Shown here: positions 51,456 to 60,018 of the stretch, piece by piece
How positions within the stretch are numbered: position 1 is the stretch's first letter
Layout: the number at the start of each line of letters is the position of its first letter
Notes under the pieces: generated by a model
Told to the model about the DNA's origin: nothing
Database searches by the model: none
The model's input: the letters and a program-made list of their open reading frames with translations, nothing else
Program-made: the position numbers and the translations under genes
Origin: Methanobacterium sp. BRmetb2
Lineage (GTDB): Archaea > Methanobacteriota > Methanobacteria > Methanobacteriales > Methanobacteriaceae
Reading direction: 5' to 3'
NCBI GenBank assembly: GCA_003491285.1
Contig: CP022705.1
Location: 1,631,501 to 1,695,500, forward strand
Length of the DNA stretch: 64,000 nt

Positions 51456-51980
51456 TTATTCTTTTAAATGTTTAACCAGATGTCCTAATTCATCTAATAT
51501 TATATTCAGTCCAGTTTTAACTGCATTTGGCGATCCAGGGAGTGCTATAATCAACGTTCTTTTATAAACTCCAGCAGTGGCTCTGCTTAAGATGGCTCCG
51601 CTTCCAAGTTCCTCGTAAGATTTGTGTCTGAAAATTTCTCCAAATCCATTTAATTCTTTTTCAAAAATTTTTTCCAGGTTTTCAATGGTGATATCTCTAC
51701 TTCCAATACCTGTACCACCAGTGGATATTATTACCTCAACAGTTTCCCTTTCTACTAGTTGATTAATCGTTTTTAATAGATCTTCAGCATCATCCGGAAT
51801 TATTGAACGGACTACTGAATGACCATTCTCCTTTAAAGATTTTTCTATAATATCTCCTGAAACATCTGTATTTTTTGATTCAAGGAAATCTTGATATTTA
51901 GAGTCACTAAGAGTTATGATACCTACTTTGATATGTGAAGGGGCACTTTTTTTGTGTTGGTTCATACTTTCACTAGGCAT
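51456..51980 (-). CDS. moaB: Molybdenum cofactor biosynthesis protein MoaB/MogA-like
   Basis: A 174-residue MoaB/Mog protein that adenylylates molybdopterin, needed for the tungsto- or molybdopterin of formylmethanofuran and formate dehydrogenases. The signature STGGTGIGSRDITIE and PGSPNAVKTGL are present, and VGIITLSDSKYQDF opens the fold. An N-terminal extension of about 15 residues is unstructured. There is no strong ribosome site. It is convergent with pyrE. Confidence 0.93.
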   Translation of the reverse strand: MPSESMNQHKKSAPSHIKVGIITLSDSKYQDFLESKNTDVSGDIIEKSLKENGHSVVRSIIPDDAEDLLKTINQLVERETVEVIISTGGTGIGSRDITIENLEKIFEKELNGFGEIFRHKSYEELGSGAILSRATAGVYKRTLIIALPGSPNAVKTGLNIILDELGHLVKHLKE

Positions 51981-52175
51981 ATAAACACCGGGTCTAACTT
52001 TATTACTATTGTGTCAAAAAACAGATTTTTATCATAATTTGTGACTAATTTCTTTAACTACATAATTAATAATTTAATTCTATATAAAATTTATGAAAAA
52101 AAGTTTATAAAAAATCATTTTATTATCTTTTTTTGTAAAATGAAAAATATTAGAAATTATAAATGATTTTATTAA

Positions 52176-52184
52176 TTTATATTA
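52176..52184 (+). promoter_or_regulatory. TATA box in front of the candidate RNA
   Basis: TTTATATTA sits about 27 bases before the expected 5' end of the candidate structured RNA at 52203, the distance expected for an archaeal promoter. Confidence 0.4.
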
Positions 52185-52202
52185 TAGAATCTCAATAAAA
52201 AG

Positions 52203-52296
52203 GAACTGGATAGGGTTTTAAATTGGATCGGAGGCGGTTTTCGTTCCAATTCGTGCAACGATCATAAAATTGATAATGCTGTACCCTATCCACTAA
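52203..52296 (+). ncRNA. Candidate structured non-coding RNA (three-way junction)
   Basis: TGGATAGGGT (52207-52216) pairs perfectly with ACCCTATCCA (52283-52292). Inside, AATTGGA (52221-52227) pairs with TCCAATT (52245-52251), and GCA/ATCA (52255-52264) with TGAT/TGC (52271-52279), giving a three-stem junction of about 90 bases. It is more G+C-rich than the flanks, has a TATA box at the right distance and encodes no protein. It matches no tRNA, C/D or H/ACA RNA that I can recognise. It could also be read on the opposite strand or be a leader element. Confidence 0.45.
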
Positions 52297-52467
52297 TTAG
52301 ATATGTTGCTTACTACTTAAAAAGGTTTTGCTACTTCAAAAAACAATATGAAGCCATAAAAAAACTTCTTCTTAGAACCTAAATTTAAATATATGGCATT
52401 CTAAATGGCACTTTCATTTAATAAATCAATTATACATATTAAATCTTAGAGTAATATAATATTACAT

Positions 52468-52974
52468 ATGAAGAAAAAAGTTTATGTTTTAGATAGTTCT
52501 GCATTTATCGGAGGATTTTGTTCACAAAAAAAACCCAATTTTACAACACCCGAAGTAATTGGGGAAGTGAAAGATGTTAAATCCAATCTTTTTTTACAAT
52601 CAGCGGTCAACGAAGGAAAAATCCAAATAAAAAATCCAGATAAAGAAAGTACAGTGAAATTAAATGGAATAATTAAAACATCTGGTGATGTTGTCAGACT
52701 TTCCAGTGTTGATAAAAATATCATTGCCTTAGCTTTAACTTTAAAAAAAGAAAAATTTGAACCAACTGTTGTTACTGACGATTATTCTATGCAGAATGTC
52801 CTAAAAATTCTTGAAATACCTTACAGAAGTGTATTAACTGAGGGCATCACAGAGATTTATAATTGGATAAAAATTTGTAAAGGATGTAAAAAGAGATATG
52901 CTTCGGACTATAAATTTGATGAATGTGAAATATGTGGTTCTCCAATTATTAAAAAAAGGATAAAAATTCAGTGA
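52468..52974 (+). CDS. nob1: rRNA maturation endonuclease Nob1
   Basis: A 168-residue PIN-domain RNase with a zinc ribbon that cuts the 3' end of precursor 16S rRNA. KVYVLDSSAFIGG gives the first acidic catalytic residue, SVDKNIIALAL and VVTDDYSMQNV further ones, and the C-terminus holds the zinc ribbon CKGCKKRY ... CEICGSP. There is no ribosome site; a TATA-like ATACATATTAAA near 52433 would start the transcript close to ATG 52468, so the message may be leaderless. Confidence 0.92.
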   Translation: MKKKVYVLDSSAFIGGFCSQKKPNFTTPEVIGEVKDVKSNLFLQSAVNEGKIQIKNPDKESTVKLNGIIKTSGDVVRLSSVDKNIIALALTLKKEKFEPTVVTDDYSMQNVLKILEIPYRSVLTEGITEIYNWIKICKGCKKRYASDYKFDECEICGSPIIKKRIKIQ

Positions 52975-53084
52975 AAAGTTTACTTAAGGATTTTTAAAAT
53001 GTTTTTATGCTTAAAATTTAGATTATATTCGTTTTTTAATCACAATAGATAATTATAAAACATTAATACTTCTTAGAACTATTT

Positions 53085-54221
53085 ATGAAAATAGGTTTAG
53101 TAGTACATGGACCACATATTGTAGACTCAGGATATGCAGCCAAGATTTTGGAACTATTAAAAGAATATGGTATTGTAAAAGCACGTTTAGGTGGTACAAT
53201 GGGTCGTACTGCTGTTTACGATGCTCATCTTGAGACTTTTATTGATATCAGCACCAAACTTTTGCCCAGCCAGTCCATAGATAAGTTTACAAAAGAAAAC
53301 TTTGATATTATTTTTCTAATAAATTATGGTAAGTCCAGTCTTACGGGCCATGCCTTTGGGTACAAAGTTTTTAACAGATGTAAAACCCGGCCCCAACTGA
53401 TCCAGATTGAAAGACCTGGAGAAGGAGATGGAAGCATAATTCCATGGTCATTTACTGATATGAATTTCATTAAAGAACTATCCAATAAGCTTGATCTGAG
53501 AATTGTTTATCCAGATAGTATAATTAATGAAATGGAGAATAAATATAAATTTGAATCTGATTTTAAAGACAATAAAAATATTATAATTCGCAAAATTGCA
53601 GGTGTAAGTCCTGACGAGAATATTTTTGTAAACGGGATCGTGGTTGGGAGATCTAAATCTTCTGAAGTTTTTTTAGTTGCAGAAAATGGTATCATAACTG
53701 AACTACATGGCGGTGAAATTAAGGAACATGGTGTAGAAAAGTTAGGAATCATAGATCTTAAAAATGCTATTATTAAAACTGGTCTACTTAGGAAATCTAA
53801 AATAAAACCTAGAGTGGTGGAAGAAAAAGATCAAAATGGACGGTATAAAATTGCTTTTTTAAACCATGCCGCTGAAGATATTTATAAATTGAAAGATGCA
53901 GATATGGTTGTGACAGTTGGTGATGATACCACCTTAGTTGCAGGTGATATACTATATCGTTTTAAGGTTCCAATTATTGGTATTACTGATGGCGATCTGG
54001 ACAAAGTAGTTGAAAATGGTTTCAAAACTGATGGTTCTATGATCATAGAATTGGAAAGTGGTTGGGATGATATTGTAGGCCAAAAATTATTCATTGAACT
54101 ATTTAATCAACGAGAAAGAATAGAAACTGAAAATATAGAAAATTTTAAAAAGCAAATTCTACACATAATTAATAACACAGTTTCAACCTATAATATAAAG
54201 GATCATAAATTCAGCAAGTAA
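53085..54221 (+). CDS. DUF2117-family methanogen protein
   Basis: A 378-residue protein conserved in methanogens, function unknown. The N-terminus GLVVHGPHIVDSGYAAKILE and RLGGTMGRTAVYDAHLETFI is characteristic, and the region VTVGDDTTLVAGDILYRFKV with IIGITDGDLDKVVENGF forms a Rossmann-like core. It lies just before the methanogenesis-marker operon and may be related to it. A TATA-like AATTATAAAA near 53050 predicts a transcript start close to the ATG, so the message could be leaderless. Confidence 0.75.
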   Translation: MKIGLVVHGPHIVDSGYAAKILELLKEYGIVKARLGGTMGRTAVYDAHLETFIDISTKLLPSQSIDKFTKENFDIIFLINYGKSSLTGHAFGYKVFNRCKTRPQLIQIERPGEGDGSIIPWSFTDMNFIKELSNKLDLRIVYPDSIINEMENKYKFESDFKDNKNIIIRKIAGVSPDENIFVNGIVVGRSKSSEVFLVAENGIITELHGGEIKEHGVEKLGIIDLKNAIIKTGLLRKSKIKPRVVEEKDQNGRYKIAFLNHAAEDIYKLKDADMVVTVGDDTTLVAGDILYRFKVPIIGITDGDLDKVVENGFKTDGSMIIELESGWDDIVGQKLFIELFNQRERIETENIENFKKQILHIINNTVSTYNIKDHKFSK

Positions 54222-54360
54222 GATCCTTAAAGAAAAAATAGTACAAATTGATATCCTTCATAGAAATTTGCATGAATAATGCAAAAATTAAACTAATTAA
54301 AAAAGTTTAGATTAACCTATTAATTTCTTTGATGATTTTTAAAAATTTTGGGGTGACCAA

Positions 54361-55347
54361 TTGGATTTAAATACAATTGTAGACTCTGTTAAAGAATTTG
54401 AGGGAGTTACAAGAAAAAAACCTATAAAGAGAATTACTCAGATTTTAGATGAAGTTTATAACATTTCTGGAAAAGTTGTTCTTAGTTTTGGAGATGATGC
54501 ATCAGCAATAGATATCGGAAATGGTAAATTACTTCTTTTAGCTGCAGATGGAATGTGGGGAAAGTTGATGGAAGCAGATCCACATTGGGCAGGGTATTGT
54601 TCTGTTCTGGTGAATGTCAATGACATAGCTGCCATGGGAGGAAAACCATTGGCAATGGTGAACGTGCTTGCTATAAGTAATGAAGAAATTGCTAATGAAG
54701 TGATGGAAGGTATAAAAGAAGGGGTAAAAAAATTTGGAATTCCAATGGTAGGAGGTCATGTTCACCCTGATACTCCTTATGATGCACTTGATGTATCCAT
54801 TGCCGGAATAATTAATAAAGGTGATGAAATAACCAGCTGTGATGCAAAAGTAGGGGATAAAATAATAGTGGGAATAGATCTGGATGGAAGACAGCATCCT
54901 AAATTCAAATTAAACTGGGATACAACTACTCATAAAACTCCAGAATTGGTTCAAGCTCAAATCGTCGCAATGAATACCATTGCTAAAAAACAGTTGGTAA
55001 CTGCAGGTAAAGACATTAGTAATCCCGGAATATTAGGTACTCTGGGAATGCTTCTTGAAGCATCTGATGTGGGTGCTAAAGTTAAACTTGATGAAATTCC
55101 ACGTAATGAAACTGTTGGCTGGATAGAATGGCTTAAACTTTATCCTGGAGCTGGTTTTGTGCTGACTGCTGAAGAAAATATGGTTGATGAATGTATCAAT
55201 ATATTGGAAGAAGTTAATGTAACTTCTAATGTGGTTGGAGAAATTATAATGGATAAAAAACTTTATCTATCCTATAATAATGAAGAAAAAATTGTTTTTG
55301 ACTTTAAAAAGGATGACATAATGGGTGTTAAGGAAAAAAAATCCTGA
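54361..55347 (+). CDS. mmp2: Methanogenesis marker protein 2 (PurM/ThiL-like)
   Basis: A 328-residue AIR-synthase/selenophosphate-synthetase-like protein found only in methanogens and relatives. GDDASAIDIGNGKLLLLAAD and MWGKLMEADPHWAGYCSVLV form the ATP-binding N-terminal domain, and MVGGHVHPDTPYDALDVSIA the conserved core. It probably phosphorylates or activates an unknown substrate. TTG at 54361 follows GGGGTGACCAA. mmp3 follows 11 bases later, so this begins the marker operon. Confidence 0.88.
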   Translation: MDLNTIVDSVKEFEGVTRKKPIKRITQILDEVYNISGKVVLSFGDDASAIDIGNGKLLLLAADGMWGKLMEADPHWAGYCSVLVNVNDIAAMGGKPLAMVNVLAISNEEIANEVMEGIKEGVKKFGIPMVGGHVHPDTPYDALDVSIAGIINKGDEITSCDAKVGDKIIVGIDLDGRQHPKFKLNWDTTTHKTPELVQAQIVAMNTIAKKQLVTAGKDISNPGILGTLGMLLEASDVGAKVKLDEIPRNETVGWIEWLKLYPGAGFVLTAEENMVDECINILEEVNVTSNVVGEIIMDKKLYLSYNNEEKIVFDFKKDDIMGVKEKKS

Positions 55348-55358
55348 GAGGAGATCCA

Positions 55359-56900
55359 ATGAAGGTTAAGGTCAATGGGGAAGAGTTTGAAATTCCTGAT
55401 GGTTCAACTATAAGAGAAGCCATAGATATTTCAAACGCCCTTTACATGGATGGTTGCGTTTTAGGAGTTATTAAAGGTAAAGAAGAGTTTGAAAGGCATG
55501 TTAATAAGTATAAAATAAAAACAACTAAAGGAAGCATTATTATAGAATTGCTTAAAGATGCTCCTTCAGATCTTGTTCAAACATGGAAAAATTCCTATAA
55601 AAAATTGGAAAATCTGAGAATAAGATGGACATCATCCAGCGAAGTTTCTTTAGGTCCTTTTAAAACTGAACTTGTCCCATCTAAAGAAGAATTTACATAT
55701 AATCGCTGGGATGTTATTTTGAGTTTATCAGGGTTTTCTGCAGATTCAACCCACATAATTTTAAGTAAAGAAAAACATTTGGCTGTTTACGGGGCTCCAG
55801 CAGATAATCATGGAATATTTGCCAGAGTTATTGGTGGTAAAAGAACCATAATGAATTTGACTGATGATGATTTTATCAAGTACGTAAAACCGGTGGTTGA
55901 GAGAAAGAGTATAGTAAATAGTGCTGCTATAACTGATCTGGATACTGAAATTACCGAAGGAAACGAAATTTTCACCTACGTACTGGTAAAACCTACTAAT
56001 AAATCTCCCAGTTCTGCTGAACAATTTTTTTCCATATCTGAAGATGGCAAAATACAAGTTGACTATGAATCAGATTCTTTTTTAGGATTTTATGCACTTC
56101 AAGGTCTTGAAAAAGATCCGGAGTTTGTTGATCAAAGAAAAAGAGGTACAGTAACCATAAGAAATTCTGGAAAAGGAGTGGGACGAATTTATGTATACCG
56201 GGAGGATCGTGTTTCAACACCATCCCACACACTGGTGGGTCATGTAGAAAAAGGAATGGAGCTAGTTGACATATCAAAATACCAGGATTATATTACAGTA
56301 AAAACTGATCCAGAAAGAATACTGACCTTGGCAATGACTCAAAAACAAGCTTCTGATTATTTAAAGGAGAGAGAAATTCAGCAGATAAAGGAAGGACTTT
56401 CCGAAGACCATGCAATTGTGGTTAAACAGGATCCTCGATATACTTTGGATATACTCAAGGAAGGTAAAGTTAAAACATTTGGAATAAGTAAAGATGAAAT
56501 TATATATATTAATCTAAATAACATGAGTCCAAGATCTTCGTGGTACTTTAGAAAGATTACGGGGCTTCTTGATGCACCAGTAGGTTTTCTAAAGGTTCAT
56601 TTCGCATTTCCGGGTATGAAAGTCATGATGTTTGAAGGAAAAACTAAAGAGGCGAAGGGAATTATACCGGAAAATACCCCTGAACAATGCGTTAAAGCAG
56701 GCCAGATAGGAATTACAAATATGTCCAGAAGACATATTGGGATGATAGGTGTTAGATTTGAAGACAATGATGAATTCGGGCCAACAGGTGAACCATTCAA
56801 CGGAACTAACATAATAGGTAATATAGTAAAAGGTCTTGATAATTTGGAAAAATTTAAGGAGGGGGACATTGTATATGTTGCAGAAAGAAAATCAGAATGA
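55359..56900 (+). CDS. mmp3: Methanogenesis marker protein 3 (UPF0288)
   Basis: A 513-residue protein of the UPF0288 family. The N-terminus KVKVNGEEFEIPDGSTIREA is a ubiquitin-like/ThiS-like start, and the C-terminal RHIGMIGVRFEDNDEFGPTG with EPFNGTNIIGNI is a cyclophilin-like or similar barrel. Mmp3 is reported as a component of the methyl-coenzyme M reductase activation complex. GAGAGGAGATCC precedes the ATG. Its end overlaps the mmp6 start, showing coupled translation. Confidence 0.9.
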   Translation: MKVKVNGEEFEIPDGSTIREAIDISNALYMDGCVLGVIKGKEEFERHVNKYKIKTTKGSIIIELLKDAPSDLVQTWKNSYKKLENLRIRWTSSSEVSLGPFKTELVPSKEEFTYNRWDVILSLSGFSADSTHIILSKEKHLAVYGAPADNHGIFARVIGGKRTIMNLTDDDFIKYVKPVVERKSIVNSAAITDLDTEITEGNEIFTYVLVKPTNKSPSSAEQFFSISEDGKIQVDYESDSFLGFYALQGLEKDPEFVDQRKRGTVTIRNSGKGVGRIYVYREDRVSTPSHTLVGHVEKGMELVDISKYQDYITVKTDPERILTLAMTQKQASDYLKEREIQQIKEGLSEDHAIVVKQDPRYTLDILKEGKVKTFGISKDEIIYINLNNMSPRSSWYFRKITGLLDAPVGFLKVHFAFPGMKVMMFEGKTKEAKGIIPENTPEQCVKAGQIGITNMSRRHIGMIGVRFEDNDEFGPTGEPFNGTNIIGNIVKGLDNLEKFKEGDIVYVAERKSE

Positions 56901-57318
56901 AGATGATAAAGTAACCCGTATGATAATATTAGGGCCATCAGCAAATATAAGCCAGACAGAACTGGTTCAGAAATTGCACATGATGGAATTCCCCTTAACT
57001 ATTAAAGCTACCTGTTATGGTGCATTGATATATGGAGAAGAAAAGTACGTTAAACAGGCTATTAAAAAAATAAGGGATATAGATCCATGTAATATATTCA
57101 CCAAAGATCGAGGATTTCCTCCAGGAGATCCCCGGAGATGCAGAGGACATAGAGGTGCTGCACGTGAAGGTTTTCATCAATTGGAATCTGAATTTAGTTT
57201 GCTGGACTATGTAGGGGAAGCCTTGAAAACACCTAAAAAAGTCAAGATTGAAAAACCTGAAAAAATACCTGTTGAAACTTTTAAGAAAATTATAAAGGAA
57301 GAAGAGGGCGAAAAATGA
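56875..57318 (+). CDS. mmp6: Methanogenesis marker protein 6
   Basis: A 147-residue methanogen-specific protein. The core is RMIILGPSANISQTELVQKL, ALIYGEEKYVKQAIKKIRDI and FTKDRGFPPGDPRRCRGHRG, the last a very conserved basic region. The start is ATG 56875, or TTG 56869 which lies nearer to the GGAGGGGG site. It overlaps the end of mmp3 and the start of the next gene. The role is unknown beyond linkage to MCR activation. Confidence 0.85.
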   Translation: MLQKENQNEDDKVTRMIILGPSANISQTELVQKLHMMEFPLTIKATCYGALIYGEEKYVKQAIKKIRDIDPCNIFTKDRGFPPGDPRRCRGHRGAAREGFHQLESEFSLLDYVGEALKTPKKVKIEKPEKIPVETFKKIIKEEEGEK

Positions 57319-57698
57319 ATATAACTCCTTCAGCCAGTGGTAAAGAAATAGCCCCTATAGCTATGTCTTTCCATGAGCTTATAAATAAATTACCTTTGAC
57401 TATGAGGACTAAAAACTCATACGGGGTTAGAATAGAAGATGGTGAAATAATAGACTACCATTACACGGGACCAGTACTGGAACGAGTCATAAAAAGTGAA
57501 AAAACATGCCGGGGAGTCCCTAAATCGGGACCATATAAAGATATACCGGTTGTAGTAGTTCCTGTAATGGAGAACAACGAATTATTATGTGTGATAGGTA
57601 TTGTGGATATAACTAAAGGAATATTCAGTGATCTAGTTGAAATTTCCAGAAGACCAGAACCTGTAGAACCCGAAAGCAGCAAGGGGGAATTCTACTGA
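57315..57698 (+). CDS. DUF2111-family methanogen protein
   Basis: A 127-residue protein found in the methanogen marker cluster, with a GAF- or PAS-like ligand-binding look: SYGVRIEDGEIIDYHYTGPV, RGVPKSGPYKDIPVVVVPVM and LLCVIGIVDITKGIF. It may sense a small ligand or bind a cofactor intermediate. The ATG overlaps the mmp6 stop (ATGA), and its own stop overlaps the CTG start of the following mmp5 gene. The name rests on gene order and memory of the family. Confidence 0.72.
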   Translation: MNITPSASGKEIAPIAMSFHELINKLPLTMRTKNSYGVRIEDGEIIDYHYTGPVLERVIKSEKTCRGVPKSGPYKDIPVVVVPVMENNELLCVIGIVDITKGIFSDLVEISRRPEPVEPESSKGEFY

Positions 57699-58141
57699 AA
57701 ATAGCAATATTTCCACCAAATTCGCTGATTTTAGCAGATATGGTTGAAAGAAGAGGACACGAACCTTTAGTTGTACAAAAAGAAATAAGGAAAAAGGTAA
57801 CAGAAGCAGAAATAGATTCACCGCCTTTAAATATAACAGAAGAAGAACCAATAAAAGGTCTTAAGTATGCAGCCATTGAAGTTCCATCCGGGGTAAGGGG
57901 TAGAATGGCAATTTTCGGTCCATTAATTGATGAAGCCGATGCAGCCATAATTATGGATGATGCACCGTTTGGTTTTGGTTGTATTGGATGTGCCCGTACC
58001 AATGAACTTTCAGTTTACTACCTTCGACAAAGGGGAATACCAACCCTGGAACTTAATTATCCTAATAATCGAGAAGAAACTATAGAAGTAATCAATAAAA
58101 TTAACACTTTTTTAGATGAACTGGAGGAAAAAAATGGTTAA
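57695..58141 (+). CDS. mmp5: Methanogenesis marker protein 5, CTG start
   Basis: A 148-residue methanogen marker protein. The start is CTG at 57695: GGGGG stands seven bases upstream and the frame gives KIAIFPPNSLILADMVERRG, the expected N-terminus. The first in-frame ATG (57740) would cut 15 residues. The core includes IEVPSGVRGRMAIFGPLIDE and DDAPFGFGCIGCARTNEL, with a CxxC that may bind a metal. It overlaps its neighbours on both sides by a few bases. Confidence 0.8.
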   Translation: MKIAIFPPNSLILADMVERRGHEPLVVQKEIRKKVTEAEIDSPPLNITEEEPIKGLKYAAIEVPSGVRGRMAIFGPLIDEADAAIIMDDAPFGFGCIGCARTNELSVYYLRQRGIPTLELNYPNNREETIEVINKINTFLDELEEKNG

Positions 58142-59366
58142 AATTGCCCAAATATCCTGCGGAACCGAATACAGCGGTATCCAAAAAGAGATAGAAAAAG
58201 CAGCCGCTACTTTTGGTGCTGAAATTACTATTCCCGAGACGGATTTGGATTATATCAATGAAGCATATGAAAAATTTGGTTTCAGAGCTGCAAGTTCAGG
58301 GATAAGGTTGATGATTGCACGGGCCATGTCTTTAGTTGAAGGAAAGAGTGAGGCCGATGCAGTTTTTATAGCTACTTGTTTTAGATGTGCCGAAGGCGCA
58401 TTAGTTCGTAATGAAATTCGAAGATTCATCCAAAAAAACACTAATTTGCCAGTTGTAACCTATTCATTTACAGAGAGAACCAAGGCAGATGAACTTTTTA
58501 TTAGAATGGAAGCATTATCTACAATAGTTGCACGAAAAAGTTTACTTGCCCGGGAGAAACAGGAAGGACTTACTCTAGGTATAGATTCTGGTTCCACAAC
58601 CACTAAAGTAGTTTTAATGGAAGATAATAAAATTATAGGTACAGGATGGCTCCCAACAACTGATGTTATAGCTTCTGCTCAAGAAGGGATAGACAGTGCA
58701 TTGAAAGAAACTGAATACAAGATGCAGGATATAGAAGGAATTGGTGTAACTGGTTATGGGAGATTAACCATAGGTAAACACTTAAAAGCAGATTTAATAC
58801 AAGAAGAATTAAGTGTAAACTCAAAAGGAGCTGTATTCCTGGCAGATCATCAAAAAGGCGAAGCTACTGTTCTTGATATTGGTGGAATGGATAATAAGGT
58901 AATCACAGTTAACGATGCAATCCCGGACAACTTCACCATGGGGGGGATATGTGCTGGGGCATCTGGAAGATTTTTGGAGATTACATCAAGACGATTAGGT
59001 GTAGATATCACTGAACTGGGACCTTTAGCAATGAAAGGCAATCATGAAAATGCTTTACTTAACAGTTACTGTATTGTATTCGGTATCCAGGATCTGGTCA
59101 CATCTCTTGCTGCAGGATGTACAAAAGCAGACGTAGCTTCGGCAGCATGTTTTTCAGTAGCAGAACAAGTATATGAACAACAACTTCAAGAAATTGATGT
59201 AAGAGCACCTGTAATCCAAGTAGGGGGAACGTCTCTAATTGATGGTTTAGTACATGCTGTAAGTACCATACTCGGGGGTATAGAAGTTATTGTTCCAGAA
59301 AACTCACAATATATTGGTGCTGTAGGTGGTGCATTATTAGTTTCTGGTTTAGGAACTAGAAAATGA
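58134..59366 (+). CDS. mmp15: Methanogenesis marker protein 15 (activase-type ATPase)
   Basis: A 410-residue BadF/HgdC-type ASKHA ATPase resembling activators of 2-hydroxyacyl-CoA dehydratases. LGIDSGSTTTKVVLMEDNKI is phosphate motif 1, VTGYGRLTIGKHL and LDIGGMDNKVITVND follow, and GGICAGASGRFLEITSRRLG carries a Cys that could bridge a [4Fe-4S] cluster. It also has cysteines in ATCFRCAEGA. ATG 58134 is preceded by GGAGGAAAAAA. Together with mmp17 it would supply ATP-driven reduction for MCR activation. Confidence 0.88.
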   Translation: MVKIAQISCGTEYSGIQKEIEKAAATFGAEITIPETDLDYINEAYEKFGFRAASSGIRLMIARAMSLVEGKSEADAVFIATCFRCAEGALVRNEIRRFIQKNTNLPVVTYSFTERTKADELFIRMEALSTIVARKSLLAREKQEGLTLGIDSGSTTTKVVLMEDNKIIGTGWLPTTDVIASAQEGIDSALKETEYKMQDIEGIGVTGYGRLTIGKHLKADLIQEELSVNSKGAVFLADHQKGEATVLDIGGMDNKVITVNDAIPDNFTMGGICAGASGRFLEITSRRLGVDITELGPLAMKGNHENALLNSYCIVFGIQDLVTSLAAGCTKADVASAACFSVAEQVYEQQLQEIDVRAPVIQVGGTSLIDGLVHAVSTILGGIEVIVPENSQYIGAVGGALLVSGLGTRK

Positions 59367-59444
59367 TAGATTTTAAAAATTAATCTTTCTTCGTTTAAAT
59401 TTTATAAAAAAATTAATCTTGCCCAGTATTTAAGGAGCTAAGAA

Positions 59445-59999
59445 ATGATAGTTGAATGTTATGATGAAAAAGGTGCAGAAGTTTATGAAATGATAATAAA
59501 ACATGTGATGCAAGAAATCCAGGTCACACGTTCTATAAATGATATTCGTGTGTATGTTGATCCTAGAGAACCAGTTTTCATTATTGCCATTAAAGTGGAA
59601 AAAACTTCCAAACCTGTAACAATCGAAGATTTTGCTGAATATAAATACGATGAAAAAGAAGATAAAATCTTCATAAGAATAAAAGATGAAACATATCTCC
59701 CAGAATTACTTAAAAAACTATGGGAAACTGAGGGAAGAGAGAAAATTCAGCAGCCCAGTCGTTTTGAAGTTATAATTAATAATCCTGCCTCAAAAATTGA
59801 GGGTATGATTGTTGTTGATCCTGCTGAAAAACTTAAAAGAAAAATTTATGATGCCATTTTCCGTATTCTGCCTGAAGGATTTCGGGTAATAAGAGATTTA
59901 TCCCAGGGAAATATTATAGCCATGACCAGTTCTGATGAAATTCTTAAAGATGAATGGATAGAAAAGGGAAAAGAAATTGTTGAAGAAATGAAAGATTAA
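59445..59999 (+). CDS. mmp17: Methanogenesis marker protein 17
   Basis: A 184-residue protein with no cysteines, and an alpha/beta look: IVECYDEKGAEVYEMIIKHV, FIIAIKVEKTSKPVTIEDFA, and FRVIRDLSQGNIIAMTSSDE. Mmp17 was reported in the MCR activation complex together with Mmp3 and Mmp7. AAGGAGCTAAGAA precedes the ATG. It lies 78 bases after mmp15 and 19 before nifB. Genes for Mmp7, Mmp4, McrC and component A2 are not found in the window. Confidence 0.85.
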   Translation: MIVECYDEKGAEVYEMIIKHVMQEIQVTRSINDIRVYVDPREPVFIIAIKVEKTSKPVTIEDFAEYKYDEKEDKIFIRIKDETYLPELLKKLWETEGREKIQQPSRFEVIINNPASKIEGMIVVDPAEKLKRKIYDAIFRILPEGFRVIRDLSQGNIIAMTSSDEILKDEWIEKGKEIVEEMKD

Positions 60000-60018
60000 A
60001 CTTAAAGAGGTAACCCAT

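Larger units (their letters stand above)
51981..52467. other. Intergenic region, 487 bases, containing candidate structured RNA
   Basis: Divergent spacer between moaB and nob1. Base composition changes around 52200-52300 from nearly pure A/T to mixed sequence with a 10-base-pair perfect stem, the candidate RNA listed separately. The nob1 promoter, TATA-like ATACATATTAAA near 52433, lies at the right end. Confidence 0.6.
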
